Positions 7,647-16,486 of a stretch of 21,965 nucleotides of DNA are shown piece by piece. The position numbers and the translations under genes are program-made. How positions within the stretch are numbered: position 1 is the first letter of the stretch; every line of letters starts with the position of its first letter. The DNA comes from Bacteroides sp. CAG:709. GTDB taxonomy: Bacteria > Bacteroidota > Bacteroidia > Bacteroidales > UBA932. The stretch lies in NCBI GenBank assembly GCA_000434935.1, contig FR882202.1, positions 47,397-69,361 of the forward strand, written 5' to 3'. A model generated the notes under the pieces. The model saw nothing but the letters and a program-made list of their open reading frames with translations, ran no database searches and had not been told where the DNA came from.

Positions 7647-10094
7647 TTATGAATTGGCCTTCAGTTCTTTAAGTCGCAGATCCAGCTCTTCCAGACTGGA
7701 TATCAGCACCTGACGCGGCTTGGAACCTTCCTGAGGTCCGACTACGCCGGCAGCTTCGAGCTGGTCCATGACTCTACCGGCTTTAGCATAACCCATGCCA
7801 AGGCGGCGCTGAAGATCGGATGTGGAGCCGCGCTGGTTGGCGACGACCATTCTCGCAGCCTCCTCGAAACGCTCATCCAGGTCATTCATATCCAATGCGC
7901 CGGTTCCATCTTCAGTCTTGCCCTCATCAGGATCAGGCAGATAGTATGGTACATTGTAACTCTTCTTATAACCCGTCTGGGATGCGATTTCCTTGGTGAT
8001 GGCAGAAATTTCACCGCTCTCGATAAGCGCGCATTGGACACGTACCAATTCAGCTCCGGCATAATAGATCATATCGCCGCGTCCGATAAGGGTCTCGGCT
8101 CCGGTCTTGTCCAGAATCGTCTGAGAATCAGTGCGGGAGAACACACGGAACGCAATTCGCGTAGGGAAATTGGCCTTGATGATACCGGTGATGATGTCGA
8201 CGGAAGGTCGCTGGGTGGCCAGTACGATGTGGATTCCCGCGGCACGGCCTTTCTGGGCCAGACGTATGATGGACTTGGAAATGCTGTTGGCCAGCTTCCT
8301 GTCCTCGCCTCCTGCACCGCTGGACATCACCAGATCGGCATACTCATCTATCACAGTCACGATGTATGGCAGGAAATGATGGCCTTCGGTAGGAAGAAGA
8401 TGGCGGTCGCGATACTTGTCATTATATAATGTAATCTTGCTGACCTCCGCCTTGCTCATCAGTTCGTAGCGGGCGTCCATCTCGATGCAGAGAGACCTGA
8501 GAATCGCGTCCGCATCGGCAGCTTTCTTCACGATGGCATTCGACATTTCCTCGGATTCGCTGGCCGCCGTAGGAAGAACCGCCAGATAATGGTGAAGAAG
8601 TTTCGCATAAGCGGAGAACTCCACCATCTTAGGGTCAACGAATACAAGTTTCAGTTCCGAAGGGTGCTTCGAGTAAAGCAGCGACGTTATCAACACGTTC
8701 AGTCCCACCGACTTGCCCTGTTTCGTCGCACCAGCCACAAGAAGATGCGGAGCCTCCGCCAGGTCGAACACCTTCACTTTCTGGGTCAATGTCGCATAAC
8801 CTATGGCTACCGGCAGTTCCGCCTTGCTGTTGCGGAACTCGTCATCGTTAAGCATGGCCTTCAACGGCACTACCGAAGCGGAATCATTCGGCACCTCAAT
8901 GCCGATGGAGTCGCGTAGCTGCACCATACGTATCTTAGTGGCATTCAATGCCATGGCAATTTCCTTGTTGAGACCTTCGATTGCCGAAATCTTCACGCCG
9001 CTTGCAGGGAATACCTTATATAATGTAATGGTAGGTCCCACGACGGCAGTAACTTTCTCCACGCCGATCTTATAGGTTTCAAGTGTAGCCCTGATCTTGA
9101 AATTATTACGCTTGAGTTCCTCGGAAGAGACGCTGTGGACCATGTCGGAGTAGTCATTCAGCAGGTCCAACGACGGAAATTTGTAGTTCTCCAGTTCCTC
9201 GCGTACATCAATGCGCGGCAAATCCCTGGTCACATCCGTGGAGATGTCATCGCCATGCTGGATGGTGAAATTATCCGGCTTGGGCTGTGGTGCAGGCGAC
9301 GGCTTAGGCTCAACTACCGGCGCAACAGGCTGAGGTTCAGGAATTACAGACTCCTCCGGTTCCGGTTCTTCCTCTATCGGATTTTCCGGTTCCGTAACAG
9401 GTTCCGCCTCCTGCCCGTCTTCCGTACGGGTCTCATCTTTCCTGAAGAAATTGAATGTCTTCTTGTCCTGCTCCTCTCCGGATTCTTCATCCGTAGCGGT
9501 GATACCCTCACCGACATTGACAAACCATGCAGAGAACCTCCTGCTGACGAAGAATGTCCATACGATGCAGAAAATCACCAATATGAAGAAGGTGACGATG
9601 CTGCCGACCATGGTCTCCATCCATTTGATGCCCTGAAGTCCGCATTCGCCGCCGAGACTGCCTCCCAGCGTGTTCTCCAGCCCTGTCCTCAACGAGAAAT
9701 AGGCCAGCACGAACGACATCAGCACCGCTGCCACGATGGCGAGGACCAATGATTTTATGACGGAGAATTTTCTTTCGCCGAAGACAAGACGGATTGACAG
9801 AATCACGAGTGCCACCACCACAGCGAAAGCACCCAGACCGAACAAGTCATTGACCAGGAACGCCGAAAGGCGCAGCCCCAGCTTGCCGCCGAAATTGGCA
9901 GCGACGGAAGCGGTGGAATCCATCATTCCGGGGTCCAAGAGAAGGCTCTGATCCTGCTTCCAGGTGAACACATACGAAATGCAGCTGACCAGTGCCAACA
10001 ATGTGAAAGCACTGACAGCCAAACCGATGAACCGGCGGAGCATCACTCTCCGGTTATCGAAATAGTCCTTGATTCTGGCGAAAAAACCCGGCAT
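7647..10094 (-). CDS. ftsK: FtsK/SpoIIIE-type DNA translocase
   Basis: This 815-residue protein is a hexameric DNA pump that clears and aligns chromosome ends at the division septum. Four membrane segments lie near residues 20-42, 78-107, 112-138 and 157-185. A Pro/Glu-rich linker (about 215-290) follows, then the motor: GATKQGKSVGLN near 452-463 is Walker A, LVFVDPK near 485 and VTVIDEYADLV near 580 are the Walker B region, and LATQRPSVDIITG lies near 627. The end, about 745-805, is the winged-helix gamma domain (RRLGMGYAKAGRVMDQLEAAGVVG) that reads KOPS-like sites. It is shorter than E. coli FtsK because the linker is short, as in other Bacteroidota. It lies between a DUF4290 gene (13 nt upstream) and lolA (10 nt downstream). 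Confidence 0.96.
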   Translation of the reverse strand: MPGFFARIKDYFDNRRVMLRRFIGLAVSAFTLLALVSCISYVFTWKQDQSLLLDPGMMDSTASVAANFGGKLGLRLSAFLVNDLFGLGAFAVVVALVILSIRLVFGERKFSVIKSLVLAIVAAVLMSFVLAYFSLRTGLENTLGGSLGGECGLQGIKWMETMVGSIVTFFILVIFCIVWTFFVSRRFSAWFVNVGEGITATDEESGEEQDKKTFNFFRKDETRTEDGQEAEPVTEPENPIEEEPEPEESVIPEPQPVAPVVEPKPSPAPQPKPDNFTIQHGDDISTDVTRDLPRIDVREELENYKFPSLDLLNDYSDMVHSVSSEELKRNNFKIRATLETYKIGVEKVTAVVGPTITLYKVFPASGVKISAIEGLNKEIAMALNATKIRMVQLRDSIGIEVPNDSASVVPLKAMLNDDEFRNSKAELPVAIGYATLTQKVKVFDLAEAPHLLVAGATKQGKSVGLNVLITSLLYSKHPSELKLVFVDPKMVEFSAYAKLLHHYLAVLPTAASESEEMSNAIVKKAADADAILRSLCIEMDARYELMSKAEVSKITLYNDKYRDRHLLPTEGHHFLPYIVTVIDEYADLVMSSGAGGEDRKLANSISKSIIRLAQKGRAAGIHIVLATQRPSVDIITGIIKANFPTRIAFRVFSRTDSQTILDKTGAETLIGRGDMIYYAGAELVRVQCALIESGEISAITKEIASQTGYKKSYNVPYYLPDPDEGKTEDGTGALDMNDLDERFEEAARMVVANQRGSTSDLQRRLGMGYAKAGRVMDQLEAAGVVGPQEGSKPRQVLISSLEELDLRLKELKANS

Positions 10095-10107
10095 ATCGGA
10101 AAATCTC

Positions 10108-10797
10108 CTATCGTTTCTGCTTGCCGTTGTTGCGATACATGCGCCTCTGTCCGTTTCCTCCGGACTTTCTGACCGTGGCGAAATCCAAGTTCATTCCCGG
10201 TCTGGAGAAATTGGAATCAGATGATATTCTGGACAATACGAGCCCGTCCGGGACACGGATCCGGTAGTCGGACAACTTCTCGATATCATTGAAAATAGTC
10301 TCGTCAGCAACGCTGTCCTTGTTCCAGATCAGATACTGCTGTCTCATGTACATTGCCAGCGACCTGATCATGGCGGTTTTCTGCTCGCCGTCAGGCTCTC
10401 CTGCGATCAAGTCAATGATACTCTCGATGTTACGTCCGTAATGGTTCGCACGGATAGGCTTCTTTTTCAGCGGGATGATGTCCGGACGGGTCTTGCGCTG
10501 CTCAGGAGACGGCACCGGGTATGGGGCATCCACATCCAGGTCGTAATCAGCCATGATGAAAAGATGGTCCCACAGCTTATGCTCCCAATTGTCTTCGGAA
10601 TGCACCTGCGGATTCAATATTTCCATCACACGGATAACGGCCTTGGCCTGCTCGGTACGCTTGTCCCTGTCCTTTACAGCCTTCACTTCCTCCACCATCT
10701 TCAGCACATTGCGGCCATACTCAGGCATCGAAAGTTTTTCCCTTTCCGTATTGTAGTCAAGGACAATAGGATTCTCCTCATAATATTTGTCTACCAT
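10108..10797 (-). CDS. DUF4290 domain-containing protein
   Basis: This 229-residue protein matches the Bacteroidota-specific DUF4290 family, by recall of NTEREKLSMPEYGRNVLKMV near the N-terminus and NPQVHSEDNWEHKLWDHL near residue 73. There is no signal peptide or membrane segment, so it is probably cytoplasmic. The C-terminal 25 residues are rich in Arg, Lys, Gly and Asn and look disordered, possibly for nucleic-acid contact. No function is known to me. It is the first gene of an operon with ftsK, 13 nt downstream, which hints at a link with chromosome segregation or division; that is inference from position only. Confidence 0.85.
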   Translation of the reverse strand: MVDKYYEENPIVLDYNTEREKLSMPEYGRNVLKMVEEVKAVKDRDKRTEQAKAVIRVMEILNPQVHSEDNWEHKLWDHLFIMADYDLDVDAPYPVPSPEQRKTRPDIIPLKKKPIRANHYGRNIESIIDLIAGEPDGEQKTAMIRSLAMYMRQQYLIWNKDSVADETIFNDIEKLSDYRIRVPDGLVLSRISSDSNFSRPGMNLDFATVRKSGGNGQRRMYRNNGKQKR

Positions 10798-10818
10798 AAA
10801 TACTTTGTGTTTAATCCG

Positions 10819-10826
10819 TAAAGATA
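10819..10826 (-). promoter_or_regulatory. Possible -7 element for the DUF4290-ftsK-lolA operon
   Basis: The minus strand reads TATCTTTA here, one base from the Bacteroidota -7 consensus TAnnTTTG. Transcription about 7 nt downstream would give a leader of roughly 15 nt, which is plausible for the phylum. No TTG is present at 19-21 nt upstream, so support is partial. Confidence 0.3.
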
Positions 10827-10852
10827 CAACAAAAAGTTGAGAATCAGTAACA

Positions 10853-10884
10853 TTTGGTAATCTGTGGAATATGAAGTAACTTTG
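10853..10884 (+). promoter_or_regulatory. Promoter for the DUF5119-fimbrillin pair
   Basis: TTTG at 10853-10856 and TAACTTTG at 10877-10884 are separated by 20 nt. This matches the primary sigma pattern of Bacteroidota (TTTG, 19-21 nt, TAnnTTTG). Transcription would begin near 10891, giving a leader of about 138 nt before the ATG at 11029. The leader is AT-rich and I see no riboswitch in it. The promoter faces away from the DUF4290-ftsK operon. Confidence 0.7.
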
Positions 10885-11028
10885 TCCGATTTTTGATTTA
10901 TTTTTATAAAAACAACATTTAACCCTCTGATTACCAAATAATTACGAGGACACCTTTACTGCCTTTATGAATAATTAAGGTTAGTATATTACACTTTTTT
11001 GAGGGATTTTATAGGCCAATATAGTTCA

Positions 11029-12057
11029 ATGTCAATGTTCCGTCACATACATGCGTCCGGAGGCAACGCTTTCTGCGCCGCCTGGCTGATGCTGTGCGTG
11101 TCAGTATCCTACGGCTGCCACAGGAGGCCGCTGGAGGACCCGGAATATCTGACGAAGGTCAATGTCGAGGTCAACATTGACAATATCCATAATGTGACGT
11201 GCGACATTTACAATCCCAAGGTCCAGGCCCCTGTTATCGAGCCGGAGATGATGCATGTCATTTTCTTCGACAAGAAGGACAATGTCGCTGCCGAGACTTT
11301 CATCACGGATGTTTCCACTGCCGAAAACGGGAGGCGGGTGATTTCCGGCGAGTTTTCCATAATTCCGGGAAGGTACAAGATGCTGATTTATGACTACGGC
11401 ACGGATGACACTATCATAAAGGATTATCATTCATGGGACAATGCTTGTGCCTATACGGATATGGTTGCGTCCTATATAGCGAACCAGTATTCTTCCAATG
11501 GTGAGGTTCCGGAGGTCCGTGTGGAGCCGGAGCATCTGGTTGTCGCCAGGAATTCTGATGAACACATTCCCTATCATTCCGGCCTCTATACCATACATAC
11601 CGAGGCGCGTTCTGTGGTGGAGTCCTGGTATCTGCAGATAAAGGTTGACAGTCTTCAGTATGTCTCTGGAGCACAGGCTCTGCTCCGCGGCATGGCCGGC
11701 TCGAATTTCATCGCCACTGACACCCGTGTCAATGTCCCTGAGACGTCGCTCTGGTTCAAGATGGTGAAGAGTGATGACGACGGCACGCCAGTCATCTGCG
11801 CGGTCTTCAACACCTTCGGGCGCATCGGAGGTTCAGTCAATGACTTGGAGGTCACTTTCGACCTTACCAGGACTGACGGCAAGGTTTTCCGGCACACCTT
11901 CGATATTTCAGACCTGTTCCGGAGTGACAATGCCGTACTTCATCATTGGCTTCTTCTGGAAGAGACTATCAAGATTGACCCGCCCAAGACATCTGGCGGT
12001 TATGATCCGGTCATAGGTGACTGGGATGATGAGCATAAGGAAATTGAAATCAAATAA
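11029..12057 (+). CDS. DUF5119 family lipoprotein, probable fimbrial accessory or anchor
   Basis: This protein of 342 residues has a lipoprotein signal: hydrophobic residues 14-28 end in a G-C junction (SYGC, Cys30), followed by HRRPLEDPEY, a start typical of DUF5119 proteins. Other family-like segments are NVTCDIYNPKVQAPVIEPE near 60 and ARSVVESWYLQIKVDSLQYV near 195, and HHWLLLEETIKIDPP near 305. The protein probably sits on the outer membrane. The reading frame extends upstream to a TTG at 10999, but that would put extra residues before the signal; ATG 11029, or 11035, fits better. It lies 22 nt before a fimbrillin-family gene. FimB/Mfa2-type anchors are encoded beside fimbrillins in Bacteroidales, so an anchor or accessory role is inferred. 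It is less AT-rich than its downstream partner. Confidence 0.82.
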   Translation: MSMFRHIHASGGNAFCAAWLMLCVSVSYGCHRRPLEDPEYLTKVNVEVNIDNIHNVTCDIYNPKVQAPVIEPEMMHVIFFDKKDNVAAETFITDVSTAENGRRVISGEFSIIPGRYKMLIYDYGTDDTIIKDYHSWDNACAYTDMVASYIANQYSSNGEVPEVRVEPEHLVVARNSDEHIPYHSGLYTIHTEARSVVESWYLQIKVDSLQYVSGAQALLRGMAGSNFIATDTRVNVPETSLWFKMVKSDDDGTPVICAVFNTFGRIGGSVNDLEVTFDLTRTDGKVFRHTFDISDLFRSDNAVLHHWLLLEETIKIDPPKTSGGYDPVIGDWDDEHKEIEIK

Positions 12058-12079
12058 ACATATTAATATAATAAACATC

Positions 12080-13213
12080 ATGAAAAAATTAATTGTACTT
12101 TTCTCCGCAGTTGCAGCCCTCGCTGCCTGCTCCAAGAATGAGGTAATTCCTGCCGTTTCAGGCGAGAACGTGGAGATCTCTTACAAAGTTGCCCCTAGGA
12201 CAAAGGCTGATGCTACTCAGGCTTTCGATACTACCAATGTGTTCGCGTCTTGGGCTTATTATCTGCCTAGCGGAAAGAGCTGGAATGCGAACCATACAGA
12301 TACTGAGGCGAAGATATACATTGGAAAAGAAGGAGAAGAGGGTGTCACCATTTCTTATGGCAATAAGGTATGGAAAGACCAAGAAACTTCTTACTATTGG
12401 CCAAAGGAAGGTAAACTCACATTCTTCGCGTATTCTTTGAACAGCAAGTCTCTGACTGACAAATCTGGCACTGATACACACTTTACTTGCCTAAACCATG
12501 AATCGCAGTATGGTATTTTTGGTTCTTTGAATCTGGACACTCATCCAAATACAGATTTTCTCGTAGCAGATATCGCATCTGACAAGACAGCCAATGAAAA
12601 AGTTTACAATTTCAATGGTGTGCCGACTCTTTTCAAGCACAAACTTTCAAGGGTCAAATTCGCTGTAAAGAAGAAGTCTGACTATCCGGGTGCGACTATC
12701 ACATTGGATTCCATCATTTTCAAAAACCTTGTCAATGGAATGACCTATACTCAGTACCAGAAAGATGCAGCCAAAGGTATCTATACTCCTGATTATCTTT
12801 TCCCAGGAACAAAAAGAACTAATCAGAAATATACGAAAACTGCATTTGAGGTCTCCTCATCTACAGCATTTGACCCAGTGCCTGACGGTAACGAGATCAG
12901 ATATATCTATATTCCTCAGGACTTCAAGAATGTAAAAGAAACCGACAAGATTGCCACCATCGAAGTCACATACACTGTAACATTCAAAAAAGGTATCTCT
13001 GAGACCGACAAAGATATCGCCGAGACCTACACCAAAACTCTCAAGGTTAAAGATATTTTCGACAGCTGGGAAATCGGCAAGAGATATACTTTCAACCTCA
13101 TTTTCTCTCTCGATGAGATCAAGTGGGCTCCTGCCGTAGGTGACTGGGAGAATGAAACTAAAAACATCGACGTTGTAACTGGCGAGGTCACAACAAACGA
13201 TCAGCGCCAATAA
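12080..13213 (+). CDS. Fimbrillin family (Mfa-like) lipoprotein
   Basis: This 377-residue protein begins with a short lipoprotein signal and lipobox LAAC (Cys17), then SKNE. KVAPRTKADA near residues 36-45 is typical of Bacteroidales fimbrillins. Arg40 sits where an arginine-specific protease could trim the N-terminus before polymerisation, as for P. gingivalis FimA; that is inferred. Two beta-rich domains follow, with HKLSRVKFAVK near 195 and GKRYTFNLIFSLDEIKWAP near 333. A frame extends upstream to 12017 inside the previous gene, but ATG 12080 places the signal peptide at the N-terminus. It is cotranscribed with the DUF5119 gene and closed by a strong terminator. Its DNA is visibly more AT-rich than the neighbouring genes. 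It is probably a shaft or tip subunit of a surface fibre. Confidence 0.85.
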   Translation: MKKLIVLFSAVAALAACSKNEVIPAVSGENVEISYKVAPRTKADATQAFDTTNVFASWAYYLPSGKSWNANHTDTEAKIYIGKEGEEGVTISYGNKVWKDQETSYYWPKEGKLTFFAYSLNSKSLTDKSGTDTHFTCLNHESQYGIFGSLNLDTHPNTDFLVADIASDKTANEKVYNFNGVPTLFKHKLSRVKFAVKKKSDYPGATITLDSIIFKNLVNGMTYTQYQKDAAKGIYTPDYLFPGTKRTNQKYTKTAFEVSSSTAFDPVPDGNEIRYIYIPQDFKNVKETDKIATIEVTYTVTFKKGISETDKDIAETYTKTLKVKDIFDSWEIGKRYTFNLIFSLDEIKWAPAVGDWENETKNIDVVTGEVTTNDQRQ

Positions 13214-13246
13214 TTGATTCTCGACATAGTTCGAAACATATCGCAG

Positions 13247-13274
13247 AAAGCAGGGCAGAACGCCCTGCTTTTTT
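13247..13274 (+). terminator. Intrinsic terminator after the fimbrillin gene
   Basis: AAAGCAGGGC at 13247-13256 pairs perfectly with GCCCTGCTTT at 13262-13271 across a 5-nt loop, and six T residues (13269-13274) form the 3' tract. It lies 33 nt after the fimbrillin stop. The convergent addA gene ends about 70 nt further on. Only three A residues precede the stem on the other side, so it should act mainly on plus-strand transcripts. Confidence 0.9.
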
Positions 13275-13341
13275 CATATCCATAGGGCAAGGCTTTCTAT
13301 CAGAGCGTACTGAACCATATGCGCTCATCCGACTTCAATCC

Positions 13342-16300
13342 TCAGTCGGAGATAACGGTCACCACTTCGTCTTCAGCGACATACCAAAGCGACGCAGAAA
13401 CGTCCTCATACCCCATTGCACGGTACAATTCGGCATATTTCGATATCTGTTTCTCATATTTCTTCAGATGATGGCCGAATTTGTAATCCACCACCGTCAC
13501 CTTGCCCCCGTCGACAATCACGCGGTCCGGCCTGTAGACCTCGCCGTCGGCATCGATTATCGAAGTCTCATTGAAAACAGCCTCCCTGCTGTCAGGGAAC
13601 CACCCGCGCGACTTCGCCGAAGCAATCCGCTCCGCCAGCATCGATCCTATCTCAGCCTTTTCTTCTTCGTCAATGCTGCCGTCTCCGAAGCTGTCTTCCA
13701 ATGCCTTGTCCAAATCATCCGGAACGGCGACATTGGACAGGATGTCATGAAGGACAATGCCTTTCAGTCTGCCTGACGCCTCGATTCCGGTCCGGCCTTC
13801 CAGAGAGAAGAAGTCGGCCGCCTCGGTACTGAATTTCAAGCGAGCTTTTCCCTCTTCAGGGTTCATCGGGAATGACTGATACGGGGTATTTTCGATTTCC
13901 GGTGCCGAATCTTCCTGCTTATCATGCTTGAACTCATAAGGCACGCCCATACGGAAACGCTGCTCGAAATAATGCAGTTCCTCGCCTTCCTCTCCAGGCG
14001 CAATTTCCTTCATGAATCCGCCGGAAGAAGGCAGATGCGTATACCAATATAATATCTGCGACATCTTCGAAAATTTGTACGACGCCCCCTCCGCCACGGA
14101 ACTGCAGCACGTCTTGGCCGGCAATTCCGAAATAACCGTCATGCCCTTCTCGGCACGTGTCGTGGTCACGTAGAACAAATTCAGGGCATCCACCATCTGC
14201 ATCATCCATTCCGCCCTGTAACTATCCGAGAACAACGAATCGTCGATGTCTGCAGAAAGATTCACGCGATAAATGCCGGATGCGACAGGCTCAAGCGCAC
14301 TTCCCTCCACTTGCGGACGGCACCAGTGCACGTCATTCCTGTACAACGGAATCTTGTCGGCATAAGGGAATATCACATAAGGGAATGCAAGCCCCTTGGA
14401 CTTATGTATCGTTATGATGCGCACGGCATCGGCATCGTCCGGCGAACTGATCTTGGGATTCGCGGCGTCCCAATATGTGATGAAATCCTGCAAGGAATTG
14501 CCATACACCTGCGACCAGTCCTGGACGACATCCATAAACGCCTGAAGATAAGGCTTCTCGCCTTCAAAGCCCGTTTCAAGTCCCTCCTTCATTTCACGGA
14601 TGAAATACTCGCAAAGGTCCACCAGCGAATGATATTCCGAAGGCGGTTCAATGCCCAGGGACATTGCAAGATACGAGTTAAGGCTGTCGGCGGGATTGTT
14701 CGCGTACGAGAGCAATGCTGCCAGGCGTCTGACTGCCGGGGATGATTTCACGTCCAGCGAATCGTCGGAAATGACGGGGATGTCATTACGCATGAGTTCG
14801 GCAGCGATGAGACCGCCTATACCGTTGGTTCTCACGAGAATACCGATATCGGAATTTCGCGCTCCGGTTCCTTTCAGCCTGCGCACTTCCCGGATTACGG
14901 CATGCAGCTGGGTATCGGAATCGGCATCCTTATCACAGAAAAGCACATCGACATTGCCGGAGGCCGGATCTTTCGCCTTCACTTTCTGCGCCACGTCAGC
15001 ATATATTCTGGAGACGGTGTCATCGCCGGTCATGGCATCCAGACATCCGGCGGCATAACGGTAGAATCCGTTGTTGAATTCCACGACATTGCGCACGCTT
15101 CGCCAATTCGAATCCAGCGGCTTTTCCACCGCCTGAGGGAACTGCGCCTTCAGCTTGGTATTCAACAGGTTCCAATCGGAATTGCGCCACCTGTATATGC
15201 TCTGTTTCACGTCGCCCACGATAAGATTTCCGTTGCCGGCAGCATCACTGTCCGCAATCAACGGACGGAAATTTTCCCACTGGATATTGGAGGTATCCTG
15301 AAACTCGTCCAGAAGGAAGTGGTCGTAACGCACCCCGATTTTTTCATAGATGAAAGGAGTATCGCTACCGTCAATGATGCCCTTCAATATGGTGTTCGAG
15401 TCGTCCAGGCTGAGCACGTTCTTTTCCCGTTTCAAGTCATTGAACGAATCATTGATTTCCCGGCTGAGACCGAGCGAATATATCTGGGCCTGAAGGATTT
15501 GCGCCGTGCGGTATTCCTTATATCGCCATCCGAAAAGCGATATGAACTTATCCAGCGGCGCGTCCAGTTTCCCGTCCACCAGCGGCAAAAGTGACGCGGC
15601 CTTGGTCTTCGCGAACCAGAGTTCCTTGTCGGCGGCTTTCTTCATGAAGGCATCGGTAGGACGCGCAACAGGTTCACCATCAGGCTTTTCCGCATAACTA
15701 TCCACGGCTTTCATGAATTTGCCGTTGAAGTCATCAGCATTGACATTCCCCATGGCGGCCTTGACCGCTTTGGCGGCGTCGCGGACCTCCGTCTGGAAAT
15801 CATTGACAATGGCGGCACAGCCTTTCTTCAATCCCGCCAACACGCTTTTCGAGCACGCTTTGTCTTCGTCAATGCCGTATCTTTCAACGAGTTCGCGATG
15901 TTCTTCGCTCTTCATCGCTATCGCCGTCTCGTACAGTTCCTTGTCCAATGAGAATTTTCCGTTCTTGAGGAGCTGCTCGCTCACGCTTTCGGTCAGCCAG
16001 GACAGGAGGGCGCCGTTGTCTTCCGTGAGGGCATCGAGAATCCTGTCCACGCTTTCCGTGACCAATGAATTCTTGTCCAGTTCGACCTGATAGGACGCGA
16101 ACTGCCCGATTTCGCGCGAGAACGCTTTCAATGTCCGCTGGAAGAAGTGGTCTATCGTACTGACAGAGAACGCACTGTAATCGTTCAGCACATTGAAGAG
16201 GAGCTTGCGGGACAATGCTGATATTTCCCCGGTGCTTTTTCCGGAACCGGCAACAATGTCATCAATATAATTGGACGCGGCCGGGTCGGAGGCCAGCACA

Positions 16301-16476
16301 TCCAGTTCTTTCAGGATACGCTGCTTCATCTCGTCCGTCGCCTTGTTGGTAAACGTCACTGCCAGGATGTGGCGGTACGCGTAAGGGTCGCCGCTTCCGA
16401 GCAGAAGGCTGATATATTCTTTTGCCAGGCTGAAAGTCTTTCCGGAGCCTGCCGATGCTTTAAGTATCTTGATCAT
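13342..16476 (-). CDS. addA: AddA/RecB-like helicase-nuclease subunit
   Basis: This 1044-residue protein is a UvrD-type superfamily 1 helicase with a C-terminal nuclease. KASAGSGKT at residues 6-14 is Walker A. LLDEFQDTSNIQWENF near 388-403 is motif II, VGDVKQSIYRWR near 420 is motif III, ITIHKSKGLAFP near 686 is motif V and FYVTTTRAEKGM near 768 is motif VI. The end holds a RecB-family PD-(D/E)XK nuclease: GIVLHDIL near 911, RPDRVIVDGGKVTVVDYKFG near 981-1000 and KYEKQISKYAELY just after. It starts 10 nt after its partner nuclease gene. Together they should resect double-strand ends for RecA loading. RecB is the alternative name, but the pairing with an AddB-like protein and the absence of RecC/RecD in the window favour AddA. 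Confidence 0.9.
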   Translation of the reverse strand: MIKILKASAGSGKTFSLAKEYISLLLGSGDPYAYRHILAVTFTNKATDEMKQRILKELDVLASDPAASNYIDDIVAGSGKSTGEISALSRKLLFNVLNDYSAFSVSTIDHFFQRTLKAFSREIGQFASYQVELDKNSLVTESVDRILDALTEDNGALLSWLTESVSEQLLKNGKFSLDKELYETAIAMKSEEHRELVERYGIDEDKACSKSVLAGLKKGCAAIVNDFQTEVRDAAKAVKAAMGNVNADDFNGKFMKAVDSYAEKPDGEPVARPTDAFMKKAADKELWFAKTKAASLLPLVDGKLDAPLDKFISLFGWRYKEYRTAQILQAQIYSLGLSREINDSFNDLKREKNVLSLDDSNTILKGIIDGSDTPFIYEKIGVRYDHFLLDEFQDTSNIQWENFRPLIADSDAAGNGNLIVGDVKQSIYRWRNSDWNLLNTKLKAQFPQAVEKPLDSNWRSVRNVVEFNNGFYRYAAGCLDAMTGDDTVSRIYADVAQKVKAKDPASGNVDVLFCDKDADSDTQLHAVIREVRRLKGTGARNSDIGILVRTNGIGGLIAAELMRNDIPVISDDSLDVKSSPAVRRLAALLSYANNPADSLNSYLAMSLGIEPPSEYHSLVDLCEYFIREMKEGLETGFEGEKPYLQAFMDVVQDWSQVYGNSLQDFITYWDAANPKISSPDDADAVRIITIHKSKGLAFPYVIFPYADKIPLYRNDVHWCRPQVEGSALEPVASGIYRVNLSADIDDSLFSDSYRAEWMMQMVDALNLFYVTTTRAEKGMTVISELPAKTCCSSVAEGASYKFSKMSQILYWYTHLPSSGGFMKEIAPGEEGEELHYFEQRFRMGVPYEFKHDKQEDSAPEIENTPYQSFPMNPEEGKARLKFSTEAADFFSLEGRTGIEASGRLKGIVLHDILSNVAVPDDLDKALEDSFGDGSIDEEEKAEIGSMLAERIASAKSRGWFPDSREAVFNETSIIDADGEVYRPDRVIVDGGKVTVVDYKFGHHLKKYEKQISKYAELYRAMGYEDVSASLWYVAEDEVVTVISD

Positions 16477-16486
16477 GTCCTATCTC

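Noticed and set aside
9135..9752. Open frame of 205 codons on the plus strand opposite ftsK
   Set aside because: It is Arg/Leu-rich and antisense to the ftsK linker and membrane region. No motif or start context supports it.
10999..11028. Upstream TTG start for the DUF5119 gene
   Set aside because: It would place about ten extra residues before the lipoprotein signal. The ATG at 11029 gives a normal signal peptide.
13276..13341. Possible terminator for the minus-strand addA gene
   Set aside because: No stem with a T-run on the minus strand was found here. The nearby plus-strand terminator has only three A residues on its left side.
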